Translations under genes and position numbers: made by a program
NCBI GenBank assembly: GCA_949775045.1
Contig: OX459102.1
Span: forward strand, 2,784,101 to 2,848,100
Direction of reading: 5' to 3'
Length of the DNA stretch: 64,000 bases
From: Metridium senile
Taxonomy: Eukaryota > Cnidaria > Anthozoa > Actiniaria > Metridiidae
The notes under the pieces: model-generated
The model's input: only the letters and a program-made list of their open reading frames with translations
Databases searched by the model: none
Told to the model about the DNA's origin: nothing
Shown: positions 17,901-32,200 of the stretch, piece by piece
How the letters are laid out: the number at the start of each line of letters is the position of its first letter
Numbering within the stretch: the first letter of the stretch is position 1

Positions 17901-20900
17901 TTATTGCACAAGATCTGAAAAATAATAATTCATGTTTTCAGTCTTTGGACTGTGCCTGAAAGGGGCTGTGGGGAGGGAGGGAGGGGCTGCAGCATTGTTT
18001 TTGGCTTAATTAAAAATAATAGACTCATACTTTATACCTGCCCCCCCCCCCCCCCCCCCCCTGAGTCAAGGTAAAAAATAATGATAAAGATGCTGTTCTG
18101 GTCTCCGATATACACCTATTTCAAAAATCGTTGTCGCAATCAAAACTACAGTCCACACTCTGAAGTACGCAAAGGATGTCGGTATTTCTTCTCTTCTTAC
18201 CGATTTATTCATAGCATATTTTGGTTGTGCGTGTTTGTGTTATATGATAATGATAATGATAATGATAATGTATTTATATAGCGCACTTTCTATGTGTATA
18301 TATTCAAATGCGCTTTACACATTGTAGTTAGCTGTTAGTAGTTAGTATATATTAGTGTAAGTGTAGGCCTTTCACTGAGGATGGTCGTGACCTGCGTCCT
18401 CAGTCGTTCTTTTACGTCCCCCCGATTAATGGTTAGTGTGTGAGTGGCGAGACGGGACCTCCGATTTAACGTCCTTATCCGAGAGGACGCGAAGCCTAAC
18501 AATTATAAACTGAAATAAATACAAAGTTATAACATTCTCCTCAATTATTTAAAGACCCTGAGTCATGGTCCGGCTGGGGTTTGAACCCCCGACCTCCCGG
18601 TTAATTAACAGGCCGTGCTCTCCCAACTGAGCTAACCCGTTAATCGGTTCATAACAAGTTGTTGATCATAACAAGTTGTTGATCATAACAAGTTGTTGAT
18701 CATAACAAGTTGTTGCAGTGGTAGATGATAAAACAAATATTTCTTTAAAAAACGCGCACCAATTAACAGTTTATGTCCATATTTAATACCGACATCCTTT
18801 GTAGGCTTCAGAGTGCGGACTGTAGCTTCGGCTGTGACGACGATTTTTGAAATAGGTGTCCACTCCAGGGCCCACTGTCAGTGGTGCATCTCTCGTATGA
18901 AGGAAAAAGCAATTAACCTAAACCAATAGTAATTATATTTAAGTGAAATTAGAAAAAATATGCAGGGAATTATAGAAAATCATGTGCGCTATTTTCGAGC
19001 ACTTCGGACTGTTGTTCGATCAGTAATCATCAACAGCGTTTCGCGCTTTTAGAACTGAGAAATAAATAGTTTTCACCTTTGAAAGTAAATGGTTATTTTT
19101 TTATATCGACTGAGTATTTCTGCCAAAACAATTATTCTCTTCAAACTCGATGATTATATCATCATTTTACAACACAACTCTGCTCACATGTTGTATTTTT
19201 GCAGAATCTTGTAGTGGTTATAGTGGCTATTCAAGTATCCAACTAAACACTAACACTCGCTACCGTTACTTTAAATATTTTAGAACAGTACACTCGACAA
19301 ACGGGAACACCCTAAACCCTTGTGACATGGGAAAGAACAACACATCAAACAAACTTGATTATAATCCATGTTTGAGCCAGGACTCTTGGACACAGCAGTG
19401 ACAGGATAATAAGGCTTAACCACTCAGCCACCATGCTTTATTATAATAATAATAATTTGCTTAAAAAGCGCTTTTTCAAGTCTGTTCTAAGCGCTGAAAA
19501 ATTTAATAAAAATACAAAATTATAATTTATAAGCTAATTTGAACAAGTACGTTCTCAGTTTTGATTTAAAAATTGATAAATTTGAAATGTCTGTAATAGA
19601 AGTAGGTAAGGAGTTCCAGAGTGAAGGAGCTGCAAAGTCTGTGAAGGAAGTTACCTTTGAACTTGTCCATTTGTATTTACCTAATATTTATCCATGGATC
19701 TTTGTTCTTGTAATTTATTTAGTCTGTGTTTGCATTTATTTGTTGTCAATGTCACTATTGCTTCAGACGTTTTTTTATCTGGCATTTTTAATCTCATATT
19801 CTTTGTTATTCCTGACATTATTCATGTTTAACAAGTTTATATAATGTAAACATGTTGAACACATATATATATATATATATATATATTTTTATATTGTAAA
19901 AGCATTGAGATTTTTAAATGCGTATTTTCAAGAATTAAATATTATTATTATTATTATTAACACCTTGTATACACCTATTTCAATTAACGTTGTCCATCTG
20001 GAATGGTTGATCTGAGACCGATAGGAATTGTGGGAGTTCATTAAACTTCAAATTCATTCATTTGTTTTAATCACACTTAAATGGTGCTGAATTACAGATA
20101 ACAGTATTTCAGAAGTAAGCATTAATATTCAAGCGTGATTAGGATAGTGCATTTGCAGTTTAACGAGCTCCCACAATTCCTATCGGTCTCAGATCAACCA
20201 TTCCAGATGAATAACGTTAATTGAAATAGATGTATTGTATATATAATTAAGCATACAATCTCTTCTTTGGACAACATGCTTAACATTTAAAGTGCGAATC
20301 AAAAAACGGTGGGCATGCAGAAATATTTTAGAAATCGTTAAATTGTTCGTTGAACACCTCAGAAACAACTATATCACTGGAAGAAGTTTGACTGATGTGT
20401 AATATGATAAACCTTTTTGTAGTTAGAGTTGTCTGTGAGTTGTTCAACGAACAATAAATAATTTTTAGAATATTTCTGGGTGCCTACGGTTTTTTGATTC
20501 GCACTCTTATATACACGTCACCTATTTCAAAAATCGTTGTCGCAGCCGGAGCTACAGTTCACACCTTAAAGCATGCAAAGGACACTCGCAAAGGATGTCG
20601 GTTACATGGACTTAATTTGTGATTCATTGCATGTTTTAAAAAGAAATTTTTTTTTTATATCTACCACAACAACAACTTGTTATGGTCATATAACACAAAC
20701 ACGTACAACCAAAATATGCTATGAATAAATCGATAACAAGAGAAGAAATACCGATATCCTTTGCAGGCTTCAGAGTCTGGACTGTGACCTTGTTTGCGAC
20801 AATGATGTTTGAAATAGGTGTATAATATATAAACACGCTGTTAATGCCAAGTTTTGTAAGAAAAGTTATCCAAAGAAATAATTATCAATATGTTGTTCTA

Positions 20901-23468
20901 ATACAGAAAGAAATATATATGAATATACTCAAAACATAAAATCTCAAGATGTTTGAATGATTTCCTCAATTTTAAGTAGTAAGCAAAAACACACATTATT
21001 CTGCTAGGAAAAGCATTAGACTATATCAAACGATAGATAAAAGGTTTATCTAACATTTCCTGTCATAAAAATCATTGAATCATTTGCAAATATGGGTAAA
21101 AGAAAAATGGGCTCCTGGTATAGTAGAGTTGTAACATTTGGAAAATAGTGAAAATCCAATCAATGAATAATTTTATTTTTTATTCTAAATCGTAAGCATA
21201 GGTTGCCACACTAGTTAAGGTACTATAACTAATAAGCGAAAAATGTCGGTAAAATTCACCAATTCTATTGTTTTGGTCGAGTGGGACTGGGCACTAGTCG
21301 CTTTCAAGACTCCTTTTTACCGTTCTGTAGTTTGTTTGAAGCTCATGGCACTTTTGAAATGTTCATAAACAAGATGTATGCAAGTGTGATGTGCATGCAG
21401 TAGTACGCAAGCGTGATGCGCATGCAATAACAAGTGTACAGGACTACCTTAACAGAATGATCTGATCAAGACTAGCATTTAAAACAGTCAGAAAGCTGTA
21501 TGCAGACCAAACCTCTGACATATCGAGACAAACAAATAACTGTCTAATATGTCAATTGATTTTAAAGGGAGAGGACTGTGCTACTAAGTGATATAGGTGG
21601 AAACTGATAACATGGGAAAGCACAGGGAGCCCATGTGTTGATACAGCATTTGTTTAATTTGTTGCTCAATCAGGGTACTGGTATGTTTATAAGCTTGATT
21701 AGCACTTTAACAATGATACTTTACAAAAGGTATACTAGGTTTTATAAGAATAATTAACCCAGGATTAGGTTTGGATAATGTCAAGTTGAAATAACTCATG
21801 TCAACAGCTTTGCAAACTTTGCAGGGGTAAAAGTGTATTTGATTATACCATTTGTTAATATTTATCAATAGGTAGAGATTGAGCAAGAACATTACCTCAC
21901 AAAGATAGAGTTTGTACTTGAGACCAAGCTGCTTGTAGTCAATTAAACGGTTACCACGCAAGAAGAAGTAAGCATTTTCAAAGTCTTGTAAAGCTTTGCC
22001 ATTGAGACCCTTCTTGAGATGAGCACACCCAAGCATAAAATGTGCTATTGTTAACATTTTATCTTTCCCTATAGATTCCTGGAAAGCCTGAACAAAAATA
22101 TAAAATATTGATCAATAAAGTACATGTATAAATAACATGTAACAATCGCTGACAGTGAAGTGGTTATTGGGCGAATATTTACCGAGCCGCAAGTCTTCAA
22201 GTGGCGAGTAAATATACGTCCTATAACCACCTAGCCTGAGGTGAATAATTGTTTTAGTATATATAAACAATTCGCAGCCGAACAAAAAAATAGAGAAATG
22301 AAAATTCTTGTATAAAATAGAAATTTATTGCATAATAAAAGCGTGACAAGAGGTACAAGCTTCAGTGGTAGATATGGCGATATGGTCTAATATCCCGAGA
22401 TAGCGAACCAATGAGAGCGCGCGTTCTTATGAGGTTGTGAATTGTGTATATTTACTAAATGTCAATATTCACCTTGTCTTCTGATTATATTACAGTGCGA
22501 CTCGCCGTACCGTAGTCACTTACAAAAACATTTGATGAATTTTTGACATTATTTTGACATTTTTTCATCTCAATCGGACCAATCAGATACATGTTTATAT
22601 CAAGAGGCGGAGTATATATCGAGAGGCGGAGTTAATATCGATCAGAGGCGGAGACTTTAGATACTTTGATGTCTGTAATTGGTCAGATTGAGATGAAAAA
22701 ATGTCAAAATAATGTCAAACATTCATCAAAAGTTTTTGTAGGTGACTACGGTACGGCGAGTCGCACTGTAATAATTAAATTACTAAACCTTGTTTTTATT
22801 AGGAACATATTAGGCAATAATGAAACAATTTAAACTGTATAGATGCATGAGTGCTTACAAAAATATCAAATGTATTTTAGAAATTTTTACAAACTATAAC
22901 TACAAAATACTAATTGTTTTACAAACTATTTTTCTCTTAATCCCTTATTTGAATGTGAATATTACAGCTTTGTGCTGCACAATTAATTAAATTATAGCTA
23001 AATTAACTATGTATAATAAAATTGTGAATCAATAAATTGCTGCATTAGGCCAAGCTTTGATTCCCAACTGATTTGCAAAGCGGAAATTCTATGATTTACA
23101 CAATGATTACACAACTTCCGTGTAAAATGTATAATATTATTGAGCTCAGTTTTTATAACCAAAACTAAAATAAATCAAACTATAGGTACTACCGTACTCC
23201 TGGAATTGTGTCAACTGAAGCTTAGCTGAGTGTATATAATTGCAAAATAACTTACTTTAATTGCCATATCGATTCTACCAAGAGAGAAATATGTCTGGCC
23301 AATATTGAACAAGTTTCTGGCCGAAGTGATCAAAGTTTGGTTCGGATCGGCTGTCAGTTGTTCCAAAGACATGAACTTCATGAGAGCGTCCTCATACAGT
23401 CCTCTCTCAGTCAGGGAAACTGCCTTGTCCCATAGCTCCAGGGTTTTCAACATAGATAACTCACTCAT
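14923..23468 (-). CDS. NCF2: p67phox-type NADPH oxidase activator (NCF2/NOXA1 family), interrupted by Polinton 1
   Basis: This host gene has six exons visible on the minus strand: 23256-23468, 21896-22087, 17780-17914, 16532-16675, 15764-15832 and 14923-15150, all phase 0 and together 327 codons. Exons 1-3 encode the TPR region that binds activated Rac, with R-G-N-R-L-I-D-Y-K-Q-L-G-L-K in exon 2 and P-R-H-G-V-I-Q-D-A in exon 3, as in NCF2. Exon 4 carries E-P-V-V-P and S-D-Y-L-G-K-S-Q-V-V-A-T, the conserved oxidase activation segment. Exon 6 is proline-rich (P-P-P-R-P-T-S-P-R-P) and stops abruptly at Polinton 1. The PB1 and SH3 part expected downstream is not in the window. The protein activates superoxide-producing NADPH oxidase. 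On this haplotype the insertion should truncate it unless the element is spliced out. Confidence 0.85.
15321..15533. mobile_element. Short dispersed element with GAGGGTCCTGAAG ends (copy 1)
   Basis: The ends GAGGGTCCTGAAG and CTTCAGGACCCTC are inverted repeats. The interior is rich in AATCCCA. A second copy is at 33496-33728 in a MORN5 intron. Confidence 0.75.
15883..16036. repeat. Fold-back element in p67phox intron 4
   Basis: About 45-bp inverted arms (AATTTACGATAGTTTC outward, TCTTATTTACCACGGTTG inward) enclose a short spacer with a few mismatches. A third partial arm (ACCGTGGTATGTACTC...) lies at about 16117-16150. Confidence 0.75.
16786..17266. mobile_element. Multi-palindromic MITE built from CCTTGACAAGGAAAA units
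   Basis: The element starts AGCGGCGTTTACACGAGCAA and ends with its inverse (TTGCTCGTGTAAACGCCGCT). Inside, the unit TTTTCCTTGACAAGGAAAA recurs in both orientations, about ten times. It lies in intron 3 of the p67phox-like gene. The short frames here are repeats, not genes. Confidence 0.8.
17344..17436. repeat. Second, partial copy of the CCTTGACAAGGAAAA MITE
   Basis: The sequence repeats CATTTTACTCCATCTACACG and the right end ATTGCTCGTGTAAACGCCGCT of the element at 16786-17266. A 45-bp hairpin (AACTCTATTGTTTTAT and its inverse) sits between the two copies at about 17297-17341. Confidence 0.7.
18244..18655 (-). mobile_element. tRNA-derived SINE, complete
   Basis: Read on the minus strand, a tRNA-like head has A box GGGTTAGCTCAGTTGGGAG and B box GGGGGTTCAAACCCC. 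The body includes GTAAAGCGCATTTGAATATA, and the tail is a repeated ATTATC-type motif. A truncated plus-strand copy lies at 34796-34910 with nearly the same head. Confidence 0.85.
18655..18715. repeat. Four tandem copies of a 17-18-bp unit (GTTGTTGATCATAACAA)
   Basis: The units directly follow the SINE head, as if target sequence had been reiterated at the insertion point. Confidence 0.85.
19971..20233. mobile_element. MITE with about 80-bp inverted repeats
   Basis: The left arm ACACCTATTTCAATTAACGT to CACAATTC is mirrored at 20168-20233. The outer 12 bases resemble the ACACCTATTTCAAAAATCG family, but the arms are otherwise different. Confidence 0.75.
20291..20505. mobile_element. MITE with AGTGCGAATCAAAAAAC inverted ends
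   Basis: About 65-bp arms match with several mismatches. The arms include GAAATATT and TTGTTCGTTGAAC. Confidence 0.75.
20513..20822. mobile_element. ACACCTATTTCAAAAATCG MITE, copy B
   Basis: The same arms as copy A are present, without the SINE. They enclose about 150 bp that includes a GTTATGGTCATATAACACAAAC segment. Confidence 0.75.
20823..21895. other. Intron 2 remainder of the p67phox-like gene, nothing recognised
   Basis: AT-rich sequence. I found no gene, RNA or clear repeat. A GCATGCAGTAGTACGCAAGCGTGATGC-type partial repeat is at 21380-21425. Confidence 0.5.
22493..22768. mobile_element. Mariner-like MITE (TA target duplication) in p67phox intron 1
   Basis: The ends CAGTGCGACTCGCCGTACCG and its inverse are flanked by TA on both sides. 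The arms are about 95 bp, and the interior has direct repeats of GAGGCGGAGT-type sequence. Confidence 0.85.
22769..23255. other. Intron 1 remainder of the p67phox-like gene, nothing recognised
   Basis: AT-rich sequence with no gene or repeat that I can support. Confidence 0.5.
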
Positions 23469-23866
23469 CGTGAACTGTAAGGATTGCTTTCAAATCAAAA
23501 TGTACTCAGTATCCATACGTTTTTTCGTAACTAATTAACATCACCACAGGGAACCCAAATTATTATTCTCTCTTGAGCCAACATGCACAGCAGGCGGCGT
23601 GTCTAGTTTCGTGTCACTATGGATTGCTTTCAGCATTAAGCTAAGACATTTTTCGTTTTTATTCTTTTTCTACTCTTATAGATTCAAATACATTTGTATA
23701 AGCACAATAAAGTCAGCAAAACGAAAAATTATACTCTCTTCGCGAATTTGCTGCTGATGGGTTCCCTGTTGTAAGAATTGTTGCCATAGAAACAATTGCA
23801 AGTTGGCCATTTTGAATGTTTTTTTCTTCTTACTTGTAAGTTTTGTCGAAATACTCTGAACAAATC
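23469..23866. promoter_or_regulatory. Divergent promoter region between p67phox-like gene and MORN5 copy 1
   Basis: Only 398 bp separates the two start codons. No TATA box or CpG cluster stands out. Both transcripts must start here, so it acts as a short bidirectional promoter region. Confidence 0.55.
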
Positions 23867-27112
<3,246 letters not shown>

Positions 27113-29240
27113 AATAGACATCGTCACAGGATAATAGAATCTGCGCCAGCAATATTGAGGACGTATCACACTGGGTTCCAGGGATTTGTCGTCTTGTGTC
27201 ACTTTATATTATCGATCGATTGCTGAATACCGGTAAATCGAACAGTAAATCTCTAACTCGACTTGCGACGACTTTGAGCAAGATTCACTCATTCATTCTG
27301 GGTGTGTTTTTCAAATAATTATTTATTAATATTACTTTAAATAGAATTCAAGGTGGCTATTTTTTTATGCTAGCAAAGGCTATTTTCCTCAATCTACCTC
27401 CAACGTGCCGGCACGGTGCAAAAGTAACCTCTGCTAACGGTATTCAGCGATTGATCAATCAAGTTAATGTATGGATCACTCGATCAACTTGTACCTAGTA
27501 TTTTGATTGGCCGACAATATGCTAGTTTGCGGAAAACAAGACACCAAACTTCGGGGGTCACACTCCCGGGGGTACTCCCTTTGTCCACGTGGAAGGGGGT
27601 GATCGGCGTACCTTTTAGGGTTAAAAACATTTCCTTTGCGTACCTTTTATGGTCCTTTTTTGAACGACGATTGCACGACTGAAAGGAATTGCCACAAATG
27701 ATGCACAAATAATCAATATCAAAGACCCACAATTCCCTTCGGTCGAACAATCGCCGTTCGCCATTCACCGGTCACTCTCTGTCAATCTTTTTTGAAATAA
27801 TATACAATGGAAATTACTAATTGATGAGCCTTGTTTCTGTACCATGTGATCACTTCTGGCCAATCACTTTGCTCAAAAATTGCCATGTTGGTATAAGAAA
27901 CACTCCTCCATGGCAGAATTACAAATGAACGTTTTACCATGTACTCTAATAATAAAGAAAACAAAGAAAACATGAAAATTTAAGTTTTTCTTTATCCATA
28001 TATTAACAAAGCTGAATTTAGTTTGTGTTCTTATCGTAGAAGACTTGCATTAGGATTTGCCGAATATTTCATATGCTAAAAACCACTATATTTTAACGTT
28101 GTAAAAGCTGCATCCTGTTGATCTGAGAAACCATTGTTATCTATTACTGTAGTAATCTATACTTAGTTAATTGTCCTATTTCACTATGACGTCACATCAA
28201 AATATTCTATTGTCTTAACGCTAAGGATCATGGACGCCAGTGGGGGACAGATTCATAACAACAATACGAGAATATACAATAAAATTGCATTTACAAGAAG
28301 GAGAGGAAATAAATGACAACAAAATGCCATAAATATGAAAGTATAAACATAGACACATAACATACATAAAAACTAGATAATATGAATCTCAATTTTCAAA
28401 GAGAAGGAAGATTTAGTTGAAATTGCTGTTGTTTTCGGCGATTCTAATTTCCCCCACTGTAAACACATTGTGATGTCATAATGAAATAGGGCAATTTCTA
28501 TTGCCTTTTTCTATATGGTCGTATACAAAGAGTTATATCAAATGGTAATATAGCTAGCAGGTTTTAATAGGGGTACTACCCAGGGCAGTGTTAGCGGACC
28601 ATATATATTCAGACTATTATCAATGATTTACGATAACAGTGGGCTTAACTCAGTTCTTATAAAGTATGCTGATGGTATACATTCATAATATCACCAATAT
28701 GGTATAATTGTAGTTGGTAGCATACTAGATAATTCTCTAATTTACATGCATGTTATTATTCCATTGTTAGTGTAAATATGTATTTTATGTATTCAATAAA
28801 GGCATTATTATTACTTTTATTATTGTAATTGTTCTTGTTCTTGTTCTTATAATTATTCTTATTGTTCTTGTTATTATTCTTGTTATTATTCTTACTTTTA
28901 TTATCAATTATTCTTGTTCTTGTTCTTATAATTATTCTTATTGTTCTTGTTGTTATTATTCTTGTTATTATTATTGCTTGTATTAATATTATTCTTATAA
29001 TTATTATAATTGTGCTTGTTGTTCTTGTTGTTGTTGTTGTTATTATTATTATTATTATTATTATTAAAAGCACGTGATGCATGCAGGAATCGGTCGCGCG
29101 CAGACGACCTCTGACTCGTGTTAGCGATGCATAAATCGGTCGCGCGCTCTAGTTTGTGCTGTGTGCACGTCACAAAGGCCATCGCTTCAAGTCAGTTCAC
29201 GAGCTAAGCTTATTTTGTAAGGTTATTCAAGTTTGTCAAA
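27113..29240. other. Intergenic region between the MORN5 copies
   Basis: No gene seen. It contains a partial GTACCTTTTAGGGTC-type repeat (about 27545-27665, same family as 30205-30458) and a TTATT/TTCTTG microsatellite (28797-29066). The last 180 bp before the second MORN5 copy has GGTCGCGCGC twice (29090-29100 and 29134-29145). Confidence 0.6.
28797..29066. repeat. TTATTATTCTTG-type trinucleotide microsatellite
   Basis: Trinucleotide TTA, TTC and TTG units with interruptions. Open frames on both strands here are low-complexity artefacts. Confidence 0.9.
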
Positions 29241-32200
29241 ATGCAGTACATTGGAAGTACATATGATGGAGAGTACGTCAATGGAAGGTAACAAACAATT
29301 AATTTCATAAATTTAACAAAATAGTAAATAGCATTTTGTGAACGCTACATCAGAAAAATGTTTTTGCCAAAATAGACTGTATTAATAAGAAAACTAGCGA
29401 ATACAAATTACAACGTTTCGTTGTCATCGCGACAACATTATCAAGTAAATGATGGTGCAAACAGAGAGATATATCTAGTGGTGGAAAATGGAAAAAATAC
29501 AATATGTATGATCTATTTTTTCCATTGTCCAACCACTATATATATTGCTCTCTTTGCACCACCATTTACTTGATAATGTTGTCGCGATGACAACGAGACG
29601 TCGTAATTTGTATTCGCTAGTGCAAAGTTCTTCTGATTAGAATTTTTTTATTGTCCATTCAACATACAGTCACGTTTTAGCTAATGAAAACATACTCCAT
29701 ATCAAAGAATAGAATTACACAGAGTGTACACTGACTGACTGAGGCAAATCATATTTCTTATTCTATTTTGGTTTCAATAGCTGTTATTTCAGTTATATGC
29801 AAATGATTTCAAACAATGGATTCAAATCGAGGCTTTCGGGCAAACCTATTGTTTTCGCCCGAAAGCCTCGACTTCAACCCATTGTTCAAAATCATTTGCA
29901 TATAACTGTAATAACAGCTATTGTCTATACAATATAGCGTGGTATGTTATGCCTTGTGAATGATATATTTCAGAATGGAGGGTGATTGTGAGTACGAATT
30001 TCCTCCTCTTCTTGGCTCAACATACGAAGGTGGAATCAAGGATGGGATGTGAGTATTCACACTATCTGTTTGCTGCATGCTTGCAGGCTGAGGCTAATGT
30101 TTCCAAAAAGGACTCTTAAATGTACGGAGAATACCACCGAGAAATAGTAGATATTCCATCAACTCCAAATCTAGCCTGCGTAAACAGCCCGGGGAGGGTT
30201 CTACCTTGGAAAATGGATAGGGGTGCTCGACGGACCTTTTAGGGTCGAAAATAAAACCCTCGCGTACCTTTTAGTGTCTCGAACTGGCACCGTACCTTTT
30301 AGGGTCAGTTTTCGAACTTAAGATTATACATATTGAAACATTTTTAAATGTTGTCGTACCTTTTAGGGTCTGAAATCAGTATCTGAGTTAATTTATGCGT
30401 ACCTTTTAGGGTCATTTTCAAAACCGTCCGTCGAGCACCCCTATCCATTTTCTAAGGGGTTTAGAAAGCTTGACTAACTAACTTTTTGGCTGTAAAAAAA
30501 TTAAATGATAGATTTGAGTTTTGCTTGACCCGCGTGTGGTGACGGTTGTGAGTAGAGTAGCAAAGAGTAGAGTATTCAAATTAATTTATCATTTTTTTTT
30601 TATAGCCAAAACGTCCGTTATAGTCAATCTTTCTAATCACTTCATTATTAATCATAATCAAAAAGTTCGAATAGAGAAACAATACATGGCTCGCCAGATC
30701 AATTATTGCAGGATTGCATGGTACGCTATATATATCTATTTATTATATGGCTACGATAGTACTCGCGCTCTGATTGGCTGATTTCCGGTCTGATATTTTC
30801 CCATATCAGACCGTTACCATGACAACGGTCCAATTTTCGTATTTTTTTTCAGACCGTAAAATTAAAAACAACTTGTAAAGTATTGCAATAAATATTTTTT
30901 TAAAGTTTTACCTTTTCATACCTGCAAAATGTTTTTAGCCAGTTTAGTTTGTGTGTATATTCATTCAATAATGAGAGATTCGGCGATAAAATATTTGTGA
31001 TTTCGTATGTCGCTAAGAAAAAAAGCCATATAATAAACGATTTATTAACCTCGCTTGTTCGGTCTGTCCGGAAAAATATCAGACCTCGGTCTTTTTTGTA
31101 CGGACCTCGCTGCGCTCGTTCCGTACTGTCAAGACTTCGGTCTTATATTTTCCCGTACAGACCTCACGCTCGGTTAATAATCCTTTAATACTGTCCACAA
31201 AACTGGTATTAATAGTATACACCTATTTCAAAAAATGTTGTCGCAGCCGAAGCTACATGCAGTCCACACTCTGAAACCTGCAAAGGATGTCGGTAATATG
31301 AACATAATTCTATATTTTTTGAAAGTGAAATATTTGTTTTATCATTTACCACTGCAACAACTTGTTACGGTCATATAGATAACAAAAAACACATACGACC
31401 AAAATAGGCTTTAACTATTGAATAAATCGATAAACCACCATGCACGTAGAGAAGAAATACCGACATCCTTTGCAGGATTCAGAGTGTTGACCATAGCATT
31501 GTTTTCGACAACGATTTTTGAAATAGGTGTATAAAAAGGTATACTTGGGCTGCCTGTGGTTTCAGCTAATGGTTAATCCTTTGTTAATAGTTTCCATGGC
31601 GAAGGTAATGTGTACTTGGATAATTCAATGTTCTACAAGGGAACGTTTGAAAATGGAGTTTCAAAAAAGGTAATACAAATACCACACTAGTCAATCAATG
31701 CATGTGTTACATTACATGTGTACACCGATCTTAGGGGGGGGGGGGGGGGGTATCTGTTTTCAGATGGCTTAGAATACACATTCATTGGTTTAAATACTAA
31801 CCAATATGTTCTTAGGGGGGGGGGGGGGGGTATGTGTTTTCAGATGGCTTAGAATACACATTCATTGGTTTAAATACTAAGCAATGTGTTCTTAGGGGTG
31901 GTATGTGTTTTCAGATGGCTTAGAATACACATTCATTGGTTTAAATACTAACCAATGTGTTCTTATGGGGGGGGGGGGGGGGGGTATGTGTTTTCAGATG
32001 GCTTAGAATACACATTCACTGGTTTAAATACTAACCAATGTGTTCTTAGGGGGGGGGGGGGGGGGGTATGTGTTTTCAGATGGCTTAGAATACTAACCAA
32101 TGTGTTCTTAGGGGGGGTATGTGTTTACAGATGGCTTAGAATACAATGTCAACGAAGACTGGGAATACTGTGACGTCAATAAGAATCGATTGTTTGCTGT

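Larger units (their letters stand above)
18112..18859. mobile_element. ACACCTATTTCAAAAATCG MITE, copy A, containing a SINE
   Basis: Terminal inverted repeats of about 75 bp (ACACCTATTTCAAAAATCGT to GGATGTCGGTA, and the inverse ending GAAATAGGTGT) match copies at 20513-20822 and 31219-31530. A tRNA-derived SINE (18244-18655) and a 17-18-bp tandem repeat (18655-18715) were inserted in it. Confidence 0.8.

Noticed and set aside
28756..29182. Open frames rich in Ile, Asn or Leu on both strands
   Set aside because: They are translations of a trinucleotide microsatellite.
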